Positions 15,864 through 23,630 of a stretch of 64,000 nt of DNA are shown one piece after another. A model generated the notes under the pieces. The model ran no database searches and was not told where the DNA came from. It was given only the letters and a program-made list of their open reading frames with translations. Positions within the stretch are counted from its first letter, which is position 1. Every line of letters starts with the position of its first letter. Origin of the DNA: JACJXW01 sp964418125 (GTDB lineage: Bacteria > Bacteroidota > Bacteroidia > Chitinophagales > Saprospiraceae); contig CAYQKY010000009.1 of assembly GCA_964418125.1 (NCBI GenBank), positions 34,530 through 98,529 on the forward strand. The letters are read 5' to 3'. The position numbers and the translations under genes are program-made.

Positions 15864-16697
15864 ATGAAATTCAGAATGCTCTACACCCTCTTAATCCTGG
15901 CTGGTGCGGTGCTGCTTTGGACAAACAATTCCAGCGGCCCGGCCTCCGTACAGGGGCTCGACCGCACCGGCAGCCCCCTCAGCCCGGGGCCCTGTCAGGC
16001 CTGTCACAGCGCCGGCGCCTTTTCGCCCACCTTAACTCTGGAAGTCCTGGACGGCGGCGCTGCCGTTACAGAATATGAACCGGGAAAAACCTACAGGATG
16101 CGCGTGGTAGTCGATGCAGACGGGGCGGCCGGTTACGGATTTCAGGCGGTGGCCCTCGCCGGAAATGACGATGCGCAGGCGGGCGGGTTTTCCAATCCTG
16201 CCAACGGCATCAAGATCACGCCGCTCAACGGCCGGCAGTACCCCGAACACAGCATGCGCCGTACCAGCAACATTTTCGAGGTGGACTGGACGGCGCCGGA
16301 GGCCGGAACGGGCGAGGTGCGCTTCTATTCAGCCGTGGTGGCCGCCAATGGCACCGGCAGCTCCGGCGGCGACGGCTCTACATTCCTCACCACCCCGGTT
16401 ACCCTTGCGGAGGGGGCGCCCAGCAGCACGGAAGACGAAGAGCTGTTTGAGGCCTTCAGCATCTTCCCCAACCCTGCGGAAAGCCAGCTCGACCTCCGCT
16501 TCAACAGCCGGGAGCGGGGAGAATACCAGCTTAGGGTTGTCAGCCTGCAGGGGCAGAGCCTGCTGGAGCGGCGTATCGAGGTGGCCGTGGGCGAGCAGGT
16601 GCAGAGGGTTGATTTCAGCGGCATACCAGCAGGCATATATACCGTATCCGTTACGGATGGCAGGCAGGTGAGCAGCCGGAAGGTGGTGAAGCGATAG
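15864..16697 (+). CDS. Reeler-like (choice-of-anchor V) exported protein with T9SS sorting domain
   Basis: 277 residues. Signal peptide (MKFRMLYTLLILAGAVLLW), then a short segment with one c-type-haem-like CQACH motif, a beta-sandwich resembling the Reeler/choice-of-anchor V domain (YEPGKTYRMRVVVDADG, GYGFQAVAL, EVDWTAPEAGTGEVRFYSAV), and a C-terminal T9SS type A sorting domain (FSIFPNPAESQLDLRF to the end). It should cross the outer membrane by T9SS and sit at the cell surface. The single CxxCH with nearby GP-rich sequence is typical of this family; whether haem is attached is not established. Converges on the DUF1508 gene with a shared terminator. Confidence 0.85.
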   Translation: MKFRMLYTLLILAGAVLLWTNNSSGPASVQGLDRTGSPLSPGPCQACHSAGAFSPTLTLEVLDGGAAVTEYEPGKTYRMRVVVDADGAAGYGFQAVALAGNDDAQAGGFSNPANGIKITPLNGRQYPEHSMRRTSNIFEVDWTAPEAGTGEVRFYSAVVAANGTGSSGGDGSTFLTTPVTLAEGAPSSTEDEELFEAFSIFPNPAESQLDLRFNSRERGEYQLRVVSLQGQSLLERRIEVAVGEQVQRVDFSGIPAGIYTVSVTDGRQVSSRKVVKR

Positions 16698-16732
16698 GGC
16701 GCGGGAAGGGCGGCCTTTGAAGGTAAAATGGG

Positions 16733-16767
16733 AGTTGATCCGGTTGGACTGAGCCGCCGGATCAACT
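16733..16767. terminator. Bidirectional hairpin terminator between convergent genes
   Basis: Perfect 11-base arms AGTTGATCCGG (16733-16743) and CCGGATCAACT (16757-16767) with a 13-base loop lie between the stop codons of the Reeler-like (+) and DUF1508 (-) genes. A short T-rich stretch follows on the plus strand. Confidence 0.7.
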
Positions 16768-16778
16768 GATTTTCCTCT

Positions 16779-17858
16779 TCAATTCAGCATAACCAGCCGG
16801 CTTCCGAAATATTCGGACTCCGGCTTTCCCTCACCTCTTTGGCAGATATTGGCAAAAACCCTGTAAAGTCCAGGCTTCAGGCTGGCAGCGCCGTAGATGG
16901 GGACCTCGAACCGGCCTTCCACCGGGCTCTGCTCATGGGCTTCGCCGATCAGGAAAGGTTGATTGTTATCCAGGGATTTAGCAATCACCCTGGCTTTAAA
17001 AGCGTAGGGCTGGCCGCTTCCGCGTACTTTCAGTATGAGCTCTACTTTTCCTATGCTGTTTTTCTCAGCAATTTTTTTTATTAATTCTCCACTACGGGTT
17101 CGCAGATGCATCTCCACCTCTTCCGGGATGGGTTCGGATGGTTTCCCGGCGGCTTCTCGCCGGCCGGCAAGACTACTCGTTGAAGAATACTCTGGCTTGG
17201 CGGCAGGTGTATCAGCATTTGATCCTTCGGCCGGGACGTGGGCCATGAGAAAAGCTTCGATCTTTTGGCCACTGCAGGTTTTCAGTTTGACGGATTCACC
17301 CGAAAAATCATTTTTGACCATCCATACTTTTGAGTCCGGATAATAAATGACCGAGAATTTATACCGGGGCATCTTTTCGGAGTTTTCGGCCTGTACGGGC
17401 GGCTTATCCTGAGCAACCACCTTTTTCTCCGCTTTTTCAGTAGCTTCGGGTGTTTTTTCCTCTTTTCCCGGGATTTCAGGCGGGGTTTCGCCCAAACCGT
17501 ACTGCGGGATATCATCGTCAATACCTTTCAGAAGCGCCATCTGTTCATTCAATTCCTCCAGTGTTCCAAAGAGCCGGCTTCGGCCGATCTCTTTATGGTT
17601 TCCTGATCTCAGGACAAAAAAGCGCCTTCCTTTCCCGGCTTCCCCTATCTCGTATTGCTCGCCGTTTCCGGCCGCACGAATAACCGCCTGAATGCCATTG
17701 GCGCAGCTTTTTTCGGAGCTATACCCTTTGCTGAACAGAAGCGGTTGCCCTTCGGCATCATTGAAACGGAAGTAATATTTTCCATCTTCTTTGTAAAAGG
17801 TTTCGAATCCGAAGCGGGAAGGAAGAAAAGGGTGATGGGGACTGTCAGATTTTTTCAT
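16779..17858 (-). CDS. Tandem DUF1508 (YegP-like) protein with C-terminal beta domain, copy A
   Basis: 359 residues from the ATG at 17858, chosen because it aligns with the start of the paralogue at 23631; the longer frame from 17915 has no counterpart there. Residues ~10-65 (FETFYKEDGKYYFRFNDAEG, then NGIQAVI) and ~70-110 (KGRRFFVLRSGNHKEIGRS) form two DUF1508 units. An E/K/A-rich linker follows, then a block around MPRYKFSVIYYPDSKVW and QKIEAFLMAHVP, then a C-terminal beta domain ending LKPGLYRVFANI and SRLVMLN. No signal peptide, so it is probably cytoplasmic. DUF1508 proteins have no agreed function. It is divergent from the small beta-rich gene at 18212 and belongs to the duplicated set extending to 24680. 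Confidence 0.8.
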   Translation of the reverse strand: MKKSDSPHHPFLPSRFGFETFYKEDGKYYFRFNDAEGQPLLFSKGYSSEKSCANGIQAVIRAAGNGEQYEIGEAGKGRRFFVLRSGNHKEIGRSRLFGTLEELNEQMALLKGIDDDIPQYGLGETPPEIPGKEEKTPEATEKAEKKVVAQDKPPVQAENSEKMPRYKFSVIYYPDSKVWMVKNDFSGESVKLKTCSGQKIEAFLMAHVPAEGSNADTPAAKPEYSSTSSLAGRREAAGKPSEPIPEEVEMHLRTRSGELIKKIAEKNSIGKVELILKVRGSGQPYAFKARVIAKSLDNNQPFLIGEAHEQSPVEGRFEVPIYGAASLKPGLYRVFANICQRGEGKPESEYFGSRLVMLN

Positions 17859-18211
17859 GGGCGAGCTGTTTTTTGGGTTGATGAAATAAGGAGTAAAGTA
17901 TTTCAGGCCCGGCAAAAAAGCAGTTAAATTTCCTTTACACGGAGCTTAAAAATGAATTAAAATTTTCCACCCAAAAGCCGGCGGTGCAGTTTTTTCATCT
18001 CAGGAAAACCAATCTGCCGACGATTTCATCCGGGGAAAACACCTCGATTATTTAAGTGGTAATTAATCATCGCCGGGGCCGCAATTAACTGGTTATTAAT
18101 CAGCACCCCCGACCTTGCCCTCAAGTTCTTAATCATTATTCATTCAATAACCCCGCACATCCATTTCGCATTCTGTTACCTGCGAAAGCTGTGCTTAAAA
18201 AACCTAATTTT
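17859..18211. promoter_or_regulatory. Divergent regulatory region with 33-base-spaced direct repeats
   Basis: 353 bases between two divergent genes of the DUF1508 locus. TGGTAATTAATCATCGCC (18057-18074) recurs with three changes as TGGTTATTAATCAGCACC (18090-18107), exactly 33 bases (three helical turns) downstream. SARP/BTAD regulators commonly bind spaced direct repeats, and two such regulators are encoded next door, so this is a plausible operator; that link is inference. Confidence 0.5.
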
Positions 18212-18679
18212 ATGCCTTCTGCAAATTTAGAGATTTCCGGTATCACCGTTGACATTCAAAATGCCACGGTTAGAATAACTGAACATTCGTCCACAGCAGC
18301 GGCGCCAGGCGCCCCCGTTTTTCCAGCCACTTCCAATAAGTTGATCCAGACGGATCAGGCCTGGGATATCTGGTTCAAATGGGACCAGGTGGCCGGCTCC
18401 TTCCTGCTCAACGGCGGGGAATGGGTGTTTGACGTTTACCTGGAAATGATGGGGCCGGATGAAGCGCCCGCAACAAAAGGCCATTTCGCAAAGAAGATCA
18501 ACGCCAACCCGGTTGACGGGAACAACTTCCAGACGTACGTCCACATCAACGCCGGTGAAGTTCCCGAAGGAACGTACCGTATCGTGGTCAGCCAGCAGTT
18601 CTATTCGCTTGGAAAGCCAAGAGCAATTGCCATGTTCGGCGATATCGGACTGGTCAAGTTTTATAAAGAGGAAGTTTAG
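18212..18679 (+). CDS. Small beta-rich protein of the DUF1508 locus, copy A
   Basis: 155 residues from the ATG at 18212; a GTG seven codons earlier is in frame but less likely. No signal peptide and no Cys. Predicted mainly beta, with WDIWFKWDQVAGSFLLNGGEWVF in the middle and a C-terminal strand pattern PEGTYRIVVSQQ followed by AMFGDIGLVKFY. The same order (DQ-x-W/L-D, LLNG, P-x-G-x-Y-x-I-V-V, G-x-I/M-G-x-I/V-x-F/I-Y) is present in the protein at 22918, and the PG-x-YR strand resembles the end of the neighbouring DUF1508 proteins. I do not recognise a named family. A strong terminator follows. Confidence 0.7.
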   Translation: MPSANLEISGITVDIQNATVRITEHSSTAAAPGAPVFPATSNKLIQTDQAWDIWFKWDQVAGSFLLNGGEWVFDVYLEMMGPDEAPATKGHFAKKINANPVDGNNFQTYVHINAGEVPEGTYRIVVSQQFYSLGKPRAIAMFGDIGLVKFYKEEV

Positions 18680-18744
18680 CACGGCTAAAGCGGATACCTT
18701 CCTTTACCATTATCCATTAGCCGCTTCATGAAACTTGAGAGAAG

Positions 18745-18780
18745 GAAGAAGCCCAAGAGATTGGGCTTCTTCTGTTTTTT
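18745..18780 (+). terminator. Strong rho-independent terminator
   Basis: Perfect 12-base stem GAAGAAGCCCAA (18745-18756) / TTGGGCTTCTTC (18761-18772), GAGA tetraloop, followed by TGTTTTTT. It closes the small beta-rich gene. Confidence 0.95.
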
Positions 18781-19169
18781 GAACTTATACTCCTCCAACC
18801 TGCGAAGCGTTCTCCCTCTATTGCTTTTTTGCCTTCGGTAACAAGCCCTTTATCCGGCCCCTTTCGACGAGGTTCCAAATAGCCCCCTTCCCGAAACGCT
18901 TCCGCGAAATCTGCTATCCTTTCCTGCCGAAGTGCTCGGCACGCAGGCAGCTTGGGGCCCAGAACGCCACCTGCAAACATACCCTGATGCGGGAAACCGA
19001 CAGAATTAATTAAAAATTAATTGCCAACTGCCGAAAAAATGATGCAAATTAAGTAACGGCTAAGGCCAGCGCTTCATTAAATGGAAACAGGCTCTGAGTT
19101 TTGCCGGGTGCTCCTCTGTAAAAAAACCTGCCGGCGGAGTACTTTCGAGAAGCATTCTTTAACCCCCCA
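18781..19169. other. Intergenic region upstream of the first BTAD regulator
   Basis: 389 bases with no convincing gene. The minus strand has an open stretch of Arg/Glu-rich sequence (18726-18980) that overlaps the terminator and looks non-coding. An AT-rich near-palindrome, AATTAATTAAAAATTAATT, lies around 19004-19022 and shares the ATTAAT core with the repeats at 18057 and 18090. Confidence 0.4.
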
Positions 19170-20492
19170 ATGCCCCTGAAACCCATGAGAAAACCCCGAG
19201 TTGTAATTCTTTGTTCTCACCACCCCGACGATCAAATCAGCCGGTTCGGGCCGGATATCCTGACAGTTTCGTTCCCTTTAGGCCATACATTAAACCGGGG
19301 AAACCTTCCCTGGCCCCCCTCGCTGATCATCGTCTGGGACTCGTCAAAAGAAGAAAAAGGAATTCCCTGCCTGGAAGCGATTAATACGGTTTTTCCCGAA
19401 TTGCCCTTATTCCTGGCCGTTGAAGACCCCTCCCGGGAGTACCTGATTGCAGCCCTTCGGGCCAAGGTGTCCAATTTTTTCACATTGCCGGTATGCCCGG
19501 GCGAGCTACGCCAGGCCATCCTTCACAGCGCCGCAGATAACGAAGATGCCGCCCTGGTAGAAAACACTCAGAACTGGTTCTGGAAACTTCAACATTTTGC
19601 CCGGTCCCTGATGGATTCCTTTTCCCTCGCCCGGGCAGGGCAGGGAGCCCTGGTAATGGAAGGCACGGCCGCATCACCCTCCTCTCCCCACATCCCCACA
19701 AGAACCCTGGAACCGGAAAACGTATACGACATCAGCGTGCAGTTTTTTGGCAACTTGCGCATCCTGGCCAGGAAAAAGCCGACGCCCCGGATCAAGGGGA
19801 AAAAGAACGCTACCGTTCTGGCCTACCTGCTTTATCATCACCACCGGCCCACCCATAGAGAAATCCTGATGGACAGGTTCTGGAGAGATTACACCACATC
19901 TTCAGCCAGGAATTCCCTGAACGTTGCCATCTGCAGCATCCGGAAGCACTTGTCGAAAACCTTCACAGGCCAGGAAGTCATTATCTATGACAATCAAAGC
20001 TATGGGATCAATCCGGACCTGAAGATCATTACCGATACAGAAAAATTCATCCATTTCTGGAAAAAAGGAAGCGCCATTGAATCATCGCAGGGCCTGACCC
20101 CTGCACTGGAAGCGTACCACACCGCCCTGAGCTATTACAAACAGGAGTTTTTGTCCAATATAAGGTTTGATGAATGGTGTGAATATGAAAGGGACAACCT
20201 CAAGGAAGTCTATTTATTTATCCTTAACAGGTTGAGCAACTACTTTTTTGAGCAGGGCCAGTACGATGCATGTATAAACGCCAGTAAGAAGATGCTGAAT
20301 GAGGACAGCTGCCTGGAGGAAGTCCACCGCAAACTAATGTCCTGCTACTATTATCTCGGCCTGGGCGACCTGGCGCTCAAGCAGTATTTCAAATGCAAAA
20401 AAGTCCTGGAAGAAGAGTTGAGCCTCTCTCCTTCGGAACCAACCGTTGAGTTGTTCAACCAGATCCAGAAGGGCAAATTCATACGAGTATAG
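19170..20492 (+). CDS. BTAD/SARP-type transcriptional regulator with degenerate receiver domain, copy 1
   Basis: 440 residues. The N-terminal ~115 residues have the alternating pattern of a response-regulator receiver (LIIVWDSSKEEKG, LPLFLAVEDPSREYLIAALRAKV, NFFTLPVCPGELRQAI), but the usual Lys-Pro position reads Leu-Pro and the phosphoacceptor is out of register. Residues ~185-275 form an OmpR/SARP-like DNA-binding winged helix (FFGNLRILARK, NATVLAYLLYHHHRPTHREI, NSLNVAICSIRKHL), and ~290-430 a BTAD helical domain (YKQEFLSNIRFDEWCEYERD, then TPR-like repeats). SARP-type proteins activate transcription at direct repeats. It converges on a second copy 22 bases away. Likely controls the DUF1508 module; this is inference. 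Confidence 0.85.
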   Translation: MPLKPMRKPRVVILCSHHPDDQISRFGPDILTVSFPLGHTLNRGNLPWPPSLIIVWDSSKEEKGIPCLEAINTVFPELPLFLAVEDPSREYLIAALRAKVSNFFTLPVCPGELRQAILHSAADNEDAALVENTQNWFWKLQHFARSLMDSFSLARAGQGALVMEGTAASPSSPHIPTRTLEPENVYDISVQFFGNLRILARKKPTPRIKGKKNATVLAYLLYHHHRPTHREILMDRFWRDYTTSSARNSLNVAICSIRKHLSKTFTGQEVIIYDNQSYGINPDLKIITDTEKFIHFWKKGSAIESSQGLTPALEAYHTALSYYKQEFLSNIRFDEWCEYERDNLKEVYLFILNRLSNYFFEQGQYDACINASKKMLNEDSCLEEVHRKLMSCYYYLGLGDLALKQYFKCKKVLEEELSLSPSEPTVELFNQIQKGKFIRV

Positions 20493-20514
20493 GCCGGCGA
20501 GCGGAAATAACGTT

Positions 20515-21831
20515 TCAGGCCGGCAGCCTGGAGATGCCTTTCTCTTCACAGATCAGCCGGAACAATTCGCGGGTGGGCTGAGAGGGCTCGATGTGCAATT
20601 CCTTCTTTAGTGCCTCCGCACACTTGTAGTATTGCCGGATCGCCTTATCCCGCCGGCCCAGGCGGTAGTAACAGAGGATGAGCTTGCGGTGGATGTTTTC
20701 CAGGCATATATCCTTTTCCAGCATCTTTTTAAATACTTTCTCCGCCATAGCGCAGTCTTGCTCCTGCAGGAAAAAAGTACCAAGGCGGTCCAGTAAGGCC
20801 AGATAAGCCTCTTTGAGGTTGTCTCGTTCCAGTTCACACCACTCTTCGTAGTGAATATCCTCCAGGAAATCCCCCTGGTAAAGAGCTGCCGCTCTCTGGT
20901 AATATTCCAGTGCCCGATACGGGCCGTGACTGGCTTCCACCGCCCGCCCCTTGTGCCAGTGGCCGAGGAATTGATCGACATCGGTAATGAGATCCAGTTC
21001 CGGGCTGACCGAATAGTTATCGTTGTAGTATTGGATGATCTCCATTTCCGGCACGAATCCGCCAAGGTGCTGGCGAAGAGTATGCATTGCCACATTAAGG
21101 GATTTACGGGCAGCAGAAGGGGTGTTGTATTCCCAGAATCTGGACAGAAGGATCTCCCTGTGAACAGGCTTCCGGTGGTGGTACAACAAAAAGGCAAACA
21201 GGGCATTGACCTTTTCTCCGGGCAGTAAGGGCACCTCCTTTCCTTTGACCATCAGCTGGAAATTCCCGAAAAAGCGGGCATCCACATCATGCCGGGCAGG
21301 TTCTTCTCCGGTCGGTGAAAAGGGAAAACCTGAGAACTCCTTGAAACGCCCGGCCTTACTTTCCAAAGCGGATGCAGCAAAAGCGCCTCTGTACCGACCT
21401 CTTATCCCCATCCAGGAACTCAACTTTTTTTTCCATTTCACCAGCAAAGGTATTGAAACAGGGCTGTTGGCCACCTTCCAGTGTTCTTTTACCGCCCTCA
21501 TAAACTCATCGGCCTGCAAAGGGAATAACAAACAATCTCTGACCCCAAACCGGAAGGCCTGGATGATATCCTCTCTATCCGGTTCTTCAGCGATCAGAAT
21601 GACTGGCACATGGGAAAGGCTTTGCCGGACGGCTTCCAGAAAAGGCCGGGATTCAGTAAAAGGCCCGTTCTGGATAAACAATATCAAGCCAGGAGGAGGG
21701 TGGATATCCGCCTCGCGCAGCAGGTGGCCAACCGGAAAAACACTTATTGGCCACACCCCCATGATCAGTTCGCTTACCTGATGCAACTGGTACGGGCTGC
21801 CGCCGAAAATAATAACTCGGGGGTCAGTCAT
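20515..21831 (-). CDS. BTAD/SARP-type transcriptional regulator with degenerate receiver domain, copy 2
   Basis: 438 residues, collinear with the copy at 19170. Receiver-like N-terminus (GLILFIQNGPFTESRP, VPVILIAEEPDREDIIQAF, CLLFPLQADEFMRAV) in which the phosphoacceptor Asp is absent (Ile-Gln-Asn) and Lys-Pro reads Phe-Pro. Winged helix with FFGNFQLMVKGKEVPL, VNALFAFLLYHHRKPVHREI and KSLNVAMHTLRQHL, then BTAD (YQGDFLEDIHYEEWCELERD) and TPR-like helices. About the same length and domain spacing as copy 1, so a clear duplication, now in inverted orientation. Signalling by phosphorylation is unlikely; ligand or protein binding by the pseudo-receiver is more plausible. Confidence 0.85.
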   Translation of the reverse strand: MTDPRVIIFGGSPYQLHQVSELIMGVWPISVFPVGHLLREADIHPPPGLILFIQNGPFTESRPFLEAVRQSLSHVPVILIAEEPDREDIIQAFRFGVRDCLLFPLQADEFMRAVKEHWKVANSPVSIPLLVKWKKKLSSWMGIRGRYRGAFAASALESKAGRFKEFSGFPFSPTGEEPARHDVDARFFGNFQLMVKGKEVPLLPGEKVNALFAFLLYHHRKPVHREILLSRFWEYNTPSAARKSLNVAMHTLRQHLGGFVPEMEIIQYYNDNYSVSPELDLITDVDQFLGHWHKGRAVEASHGPYRALEYYQRAAALYQGDFLEDIHYEEWCELERDNLKEAYLALLDRLGTFFLQEQDCAMAEKVFKKMLEKDICLENIHRKLILCYYRLGRRDKAIRQYYKCAEALKKELHIEPSQPTRELFRLICEEKGISRLPA

Positions 21832-22245
21832 TATTGATTTTTTTGGGGCCTGGCAGCGACTAAAGACCTGATTTTTATACCTTGAGAAAAGTGGAAGGGT
21901 AGTTTCCGGGCAAGAGGCCTAAGAAGAAAATTAAGGTTGTCTATTCTTTTCCGCAGCTTTACAAGCTAAGCCTTTTGAACCATAATTGCACGTGCTTCCC
22001 GAAACAATTGTTATTTTTTTACGTTGAAGAATTCTATATTTAGGCCTCAGAAGCTGTTTAAATTAGAACATGCTTCTTCCCTTCGCTGGTTTATCCGAAC
22101 GTGTAAAAAAATTATAATTTTTCATCCCATATTCTCCACGCCTTACCCATAGTTATCGCTAACCCCGGATCAAAACCCCCAAACCATTTGTTAAAATAAA
22201 ATGTTTTTTAACAAACTATTTGTTTTATCAAAAATCACAGTGTCC
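21832..22245. other. AT-rich divergent intergenic region with palindrome
   Basis: 414 bases between the minus-strand regulator and the small Cys-containing gene. No gene found. Distinct feature: perfect 10-base inverted repeat TTTGTTAAAA (22187-22196) / TTTTAACAAA (22206-22215) with a 9-base spacer, just upstream of the plus-strand gene and a possible operator. AT content is visibly higher than in neighbouring coding DNA. Confidence 0.5.
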
Positions 22246-22473
22246 ATGCCTATGAATTTTGAGTTCCATTCAGAGGGGTTCGATAAGCACTCCTGCCAGG
22301 GGCGCCGCGAAGGCGACTGGCTCATCTTCGAGTGTACAGAATGCAGCTACGTCCGGAAGTGGAATCCGAAGACCAGCGAGATGAACCTGGTCGACCGTGG
22401 CGATGAGAATGCGCTACACAGCGGATTTTTTCAACCCGTAGGGCTGCAGATGGAAAAGATGAATCCGAATTAA
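22246..22473 (+). CDS. Small Cys-containing (zinc-ribbon-like?) protein
   Basis: 75 residues from the ATG at 22246 (ATG at 22252 also possible); the longer frame from 22201 begins inside the AT-rich palindrome and is unlikely. Three cysteines: one in HSCQGRREGDW and a C-x2-C pair in IFECTECSYVRKW, with His nearby, so a small metal-binding fold is possible but incomplete by classic C4 criteria. Acidic and hydrophilic elsewhere. Between the second regulator and the small beta-rich copy B, in the same orientation as the latter; the intervening 444 bases are strongly structured. No family recognised. Confidence 0.6.
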   Translation: MPMNFEFHSEGFDKHSCQGRREGDWLIFECTECSYVRKWNPKTSEMNLVDRGDENALHSGFFQPVGLQMEKMNPN

Positions 22474-22917
22474 ACCAGAATACCTTTTGTTGACAGGCAA
22501 CCTGAAGTTGCCGGCTCTTGTCAATCGCCGGGAGACAACTTTCCACTCTTAGGTTAACCTGGAGGTTGTCTCCTGGCATAATGAAAGGCCTGTTATCCCT
22601 GCTGCAGGGAATGCCCCCGTTATGGCCTTCAGTGAATGCTGAGCGAGGAACCTGTTTCCTGTTCTACTCCAAACCCAAATCACTTCCACTTCTCCCTCCT
22701 TTTTCTCTCAATATGCTGACCGAATACTTTTACCGTCATTTTACCGCTTTCTTACCACCGGATGGCCAGTAGATTAGGCTGAATTTATTGGCTGGGTTTA
22801 TTATATGAACAAGTTGGCCCGCCGGCCCCAACAACGAAAGTGAAAACAAAAGATTTCCTAACCAGACCTGCTCTTCTCCAGGTTGAGTGAGAAGGGCAAG
22901 TAAAAATAATAAAAGCC
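22474..22917. other. Structured intergenic region between the Cys-containing and beta-rich genes
   Basis: 444 bases without a gene. Two consecutive stem-loops lie at its start: TTGACA-GGCAAC pairing with GTTGCC and TGTCAA (about 22490-22525), and GGAGACAAC (22532-22540) pairing with GTTGTCTCC (22565-22573), the second enclosing the palindrome AGGTTAACCT. The remainder is low-information, pyrimidine-rich sequence. A small RNA or mRNA-processing structure is possible; no known RNA family was recognised. Confidence 0.5.
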
Positions 22918-23481
22918 ATGACAAGCGACATCAGATTTGAAAGCCCGTGGTTCGGTGAAATGTTCAAAGTTTATGACGGCCACGTTATGATCGGTGAAGT
23001 ACCGTTCTCTACTCCGGGCAAAGGCCACGGATTGCCGGACACCTGGATGGAAATGTTCCCGGTAGGTGAAAGTGCTCAGGAACGGGTTATCCACTCGGAC
23101 CAGTCCCTCGATTTCCACTACAACTGGAGGGCTGAAGGCCTGCTTAACGGTTTAGACCTGAGTATTGCGGGCACCTTCCCGGGGCTGAACCAGCCTGCTT
23201 TCTGGGAAATCAAGACCCTGGTTGAAGGAGTTGGCCCGGGCCTTGAGGAAGTAGCCAGCACGATCTATGAACCCTTTGTAAAGGGTGCTGTTGGCCCGAA
23301 ATTCCAGCACTGGTATCACAAGACCCTCACCGTTGCTCCTCCTTCCGGCGTATGGCCGGCCGGTGTTTACGACATTGTTGTGACTATTCAGCTCGTAGGC
23401 TATGACGGCACAGTTGTCAATGAGCGGCTGCCGATCGCAGGCTTCGCAGAAATGGGTAAGATACAGATCTATCACGCCTGA
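22918..23481 (+). CDS. Small beta-rich protein of the DUF1508 locus, copy B
   Basis: 187 residues. No signal peptide. Beta-rich throughout, with SLDFHYNWRAEGLLNGLDLS in the middle and VWPAGVYDIVVTIQLVGYDG then FAEMGKIQIYH at the end, matching the order of elements in the protein at 18212. The N-terminal ~50 residues (IRFESPWFGEMFKVYDGHV) are extra relative to copy A. Probably cytoplasmic. It lies 149 bases upstream of DUF1508 copy B in the same orientation, with a perfect hairpin between the two genes. Function unknown. Confidence 0.72.
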   Translation: MTSDIRFESPWFGEMFKVYDGHVMIGEVPFSTPGKGHGLPDTWMEMFPVGESAQERVIHSDQSLDFHYNWRAEGLLNGLDLSIAGTFPGLNQPAFWEIKTLVEGVGPGLEEVASTIYEPFVKGAVGPKFQHWYHKTLTVAPPSGVWPAGVYDIVVTIQLVGYDGTVVNERLPIAGFAEMGKIQIYHA

Positions 23482-23577
23482 TGCGGCCAGGAGATTCAGT
23501 ATCCTTCAGCAGGGGAAGAAGGGCGCAGGCTCTTCATAACTCCTGAATGGCGGGATGCTCAGGACAGTTTCCATTAC

Positions 23578-23611
23578 GACGGCGGCGCCCGTTTTTGCCG
23601 GCGCCGCCGTC
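23578..23611 (+). other. Perfect GC-rich hairpin inside the beta-protein/DUF1508 unit
   Basis: GACGGCGGCGCC (23578-23589), 10-base loop, GGCGCCGCCGTC (23600-23611): 12 perfect, almost all G-C pairs, ending 19 bases before the ATG of DUF1508 copy B. No T tract follows at once, so it may tune differential expression or mRNA stability, or act as a weak terminator of the upstream gene. Confidence 0.75.
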
Positions 23612-23630
23612 CAACTTTAAAAACACAGCC

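Noticed and set aside
18726..18980. 84-codon minus-strand frame beside the terminator at 18745
   Set aside because: It crosses the strong terminator and contains only Arg/Glu-rich sequence; no support as a gene.
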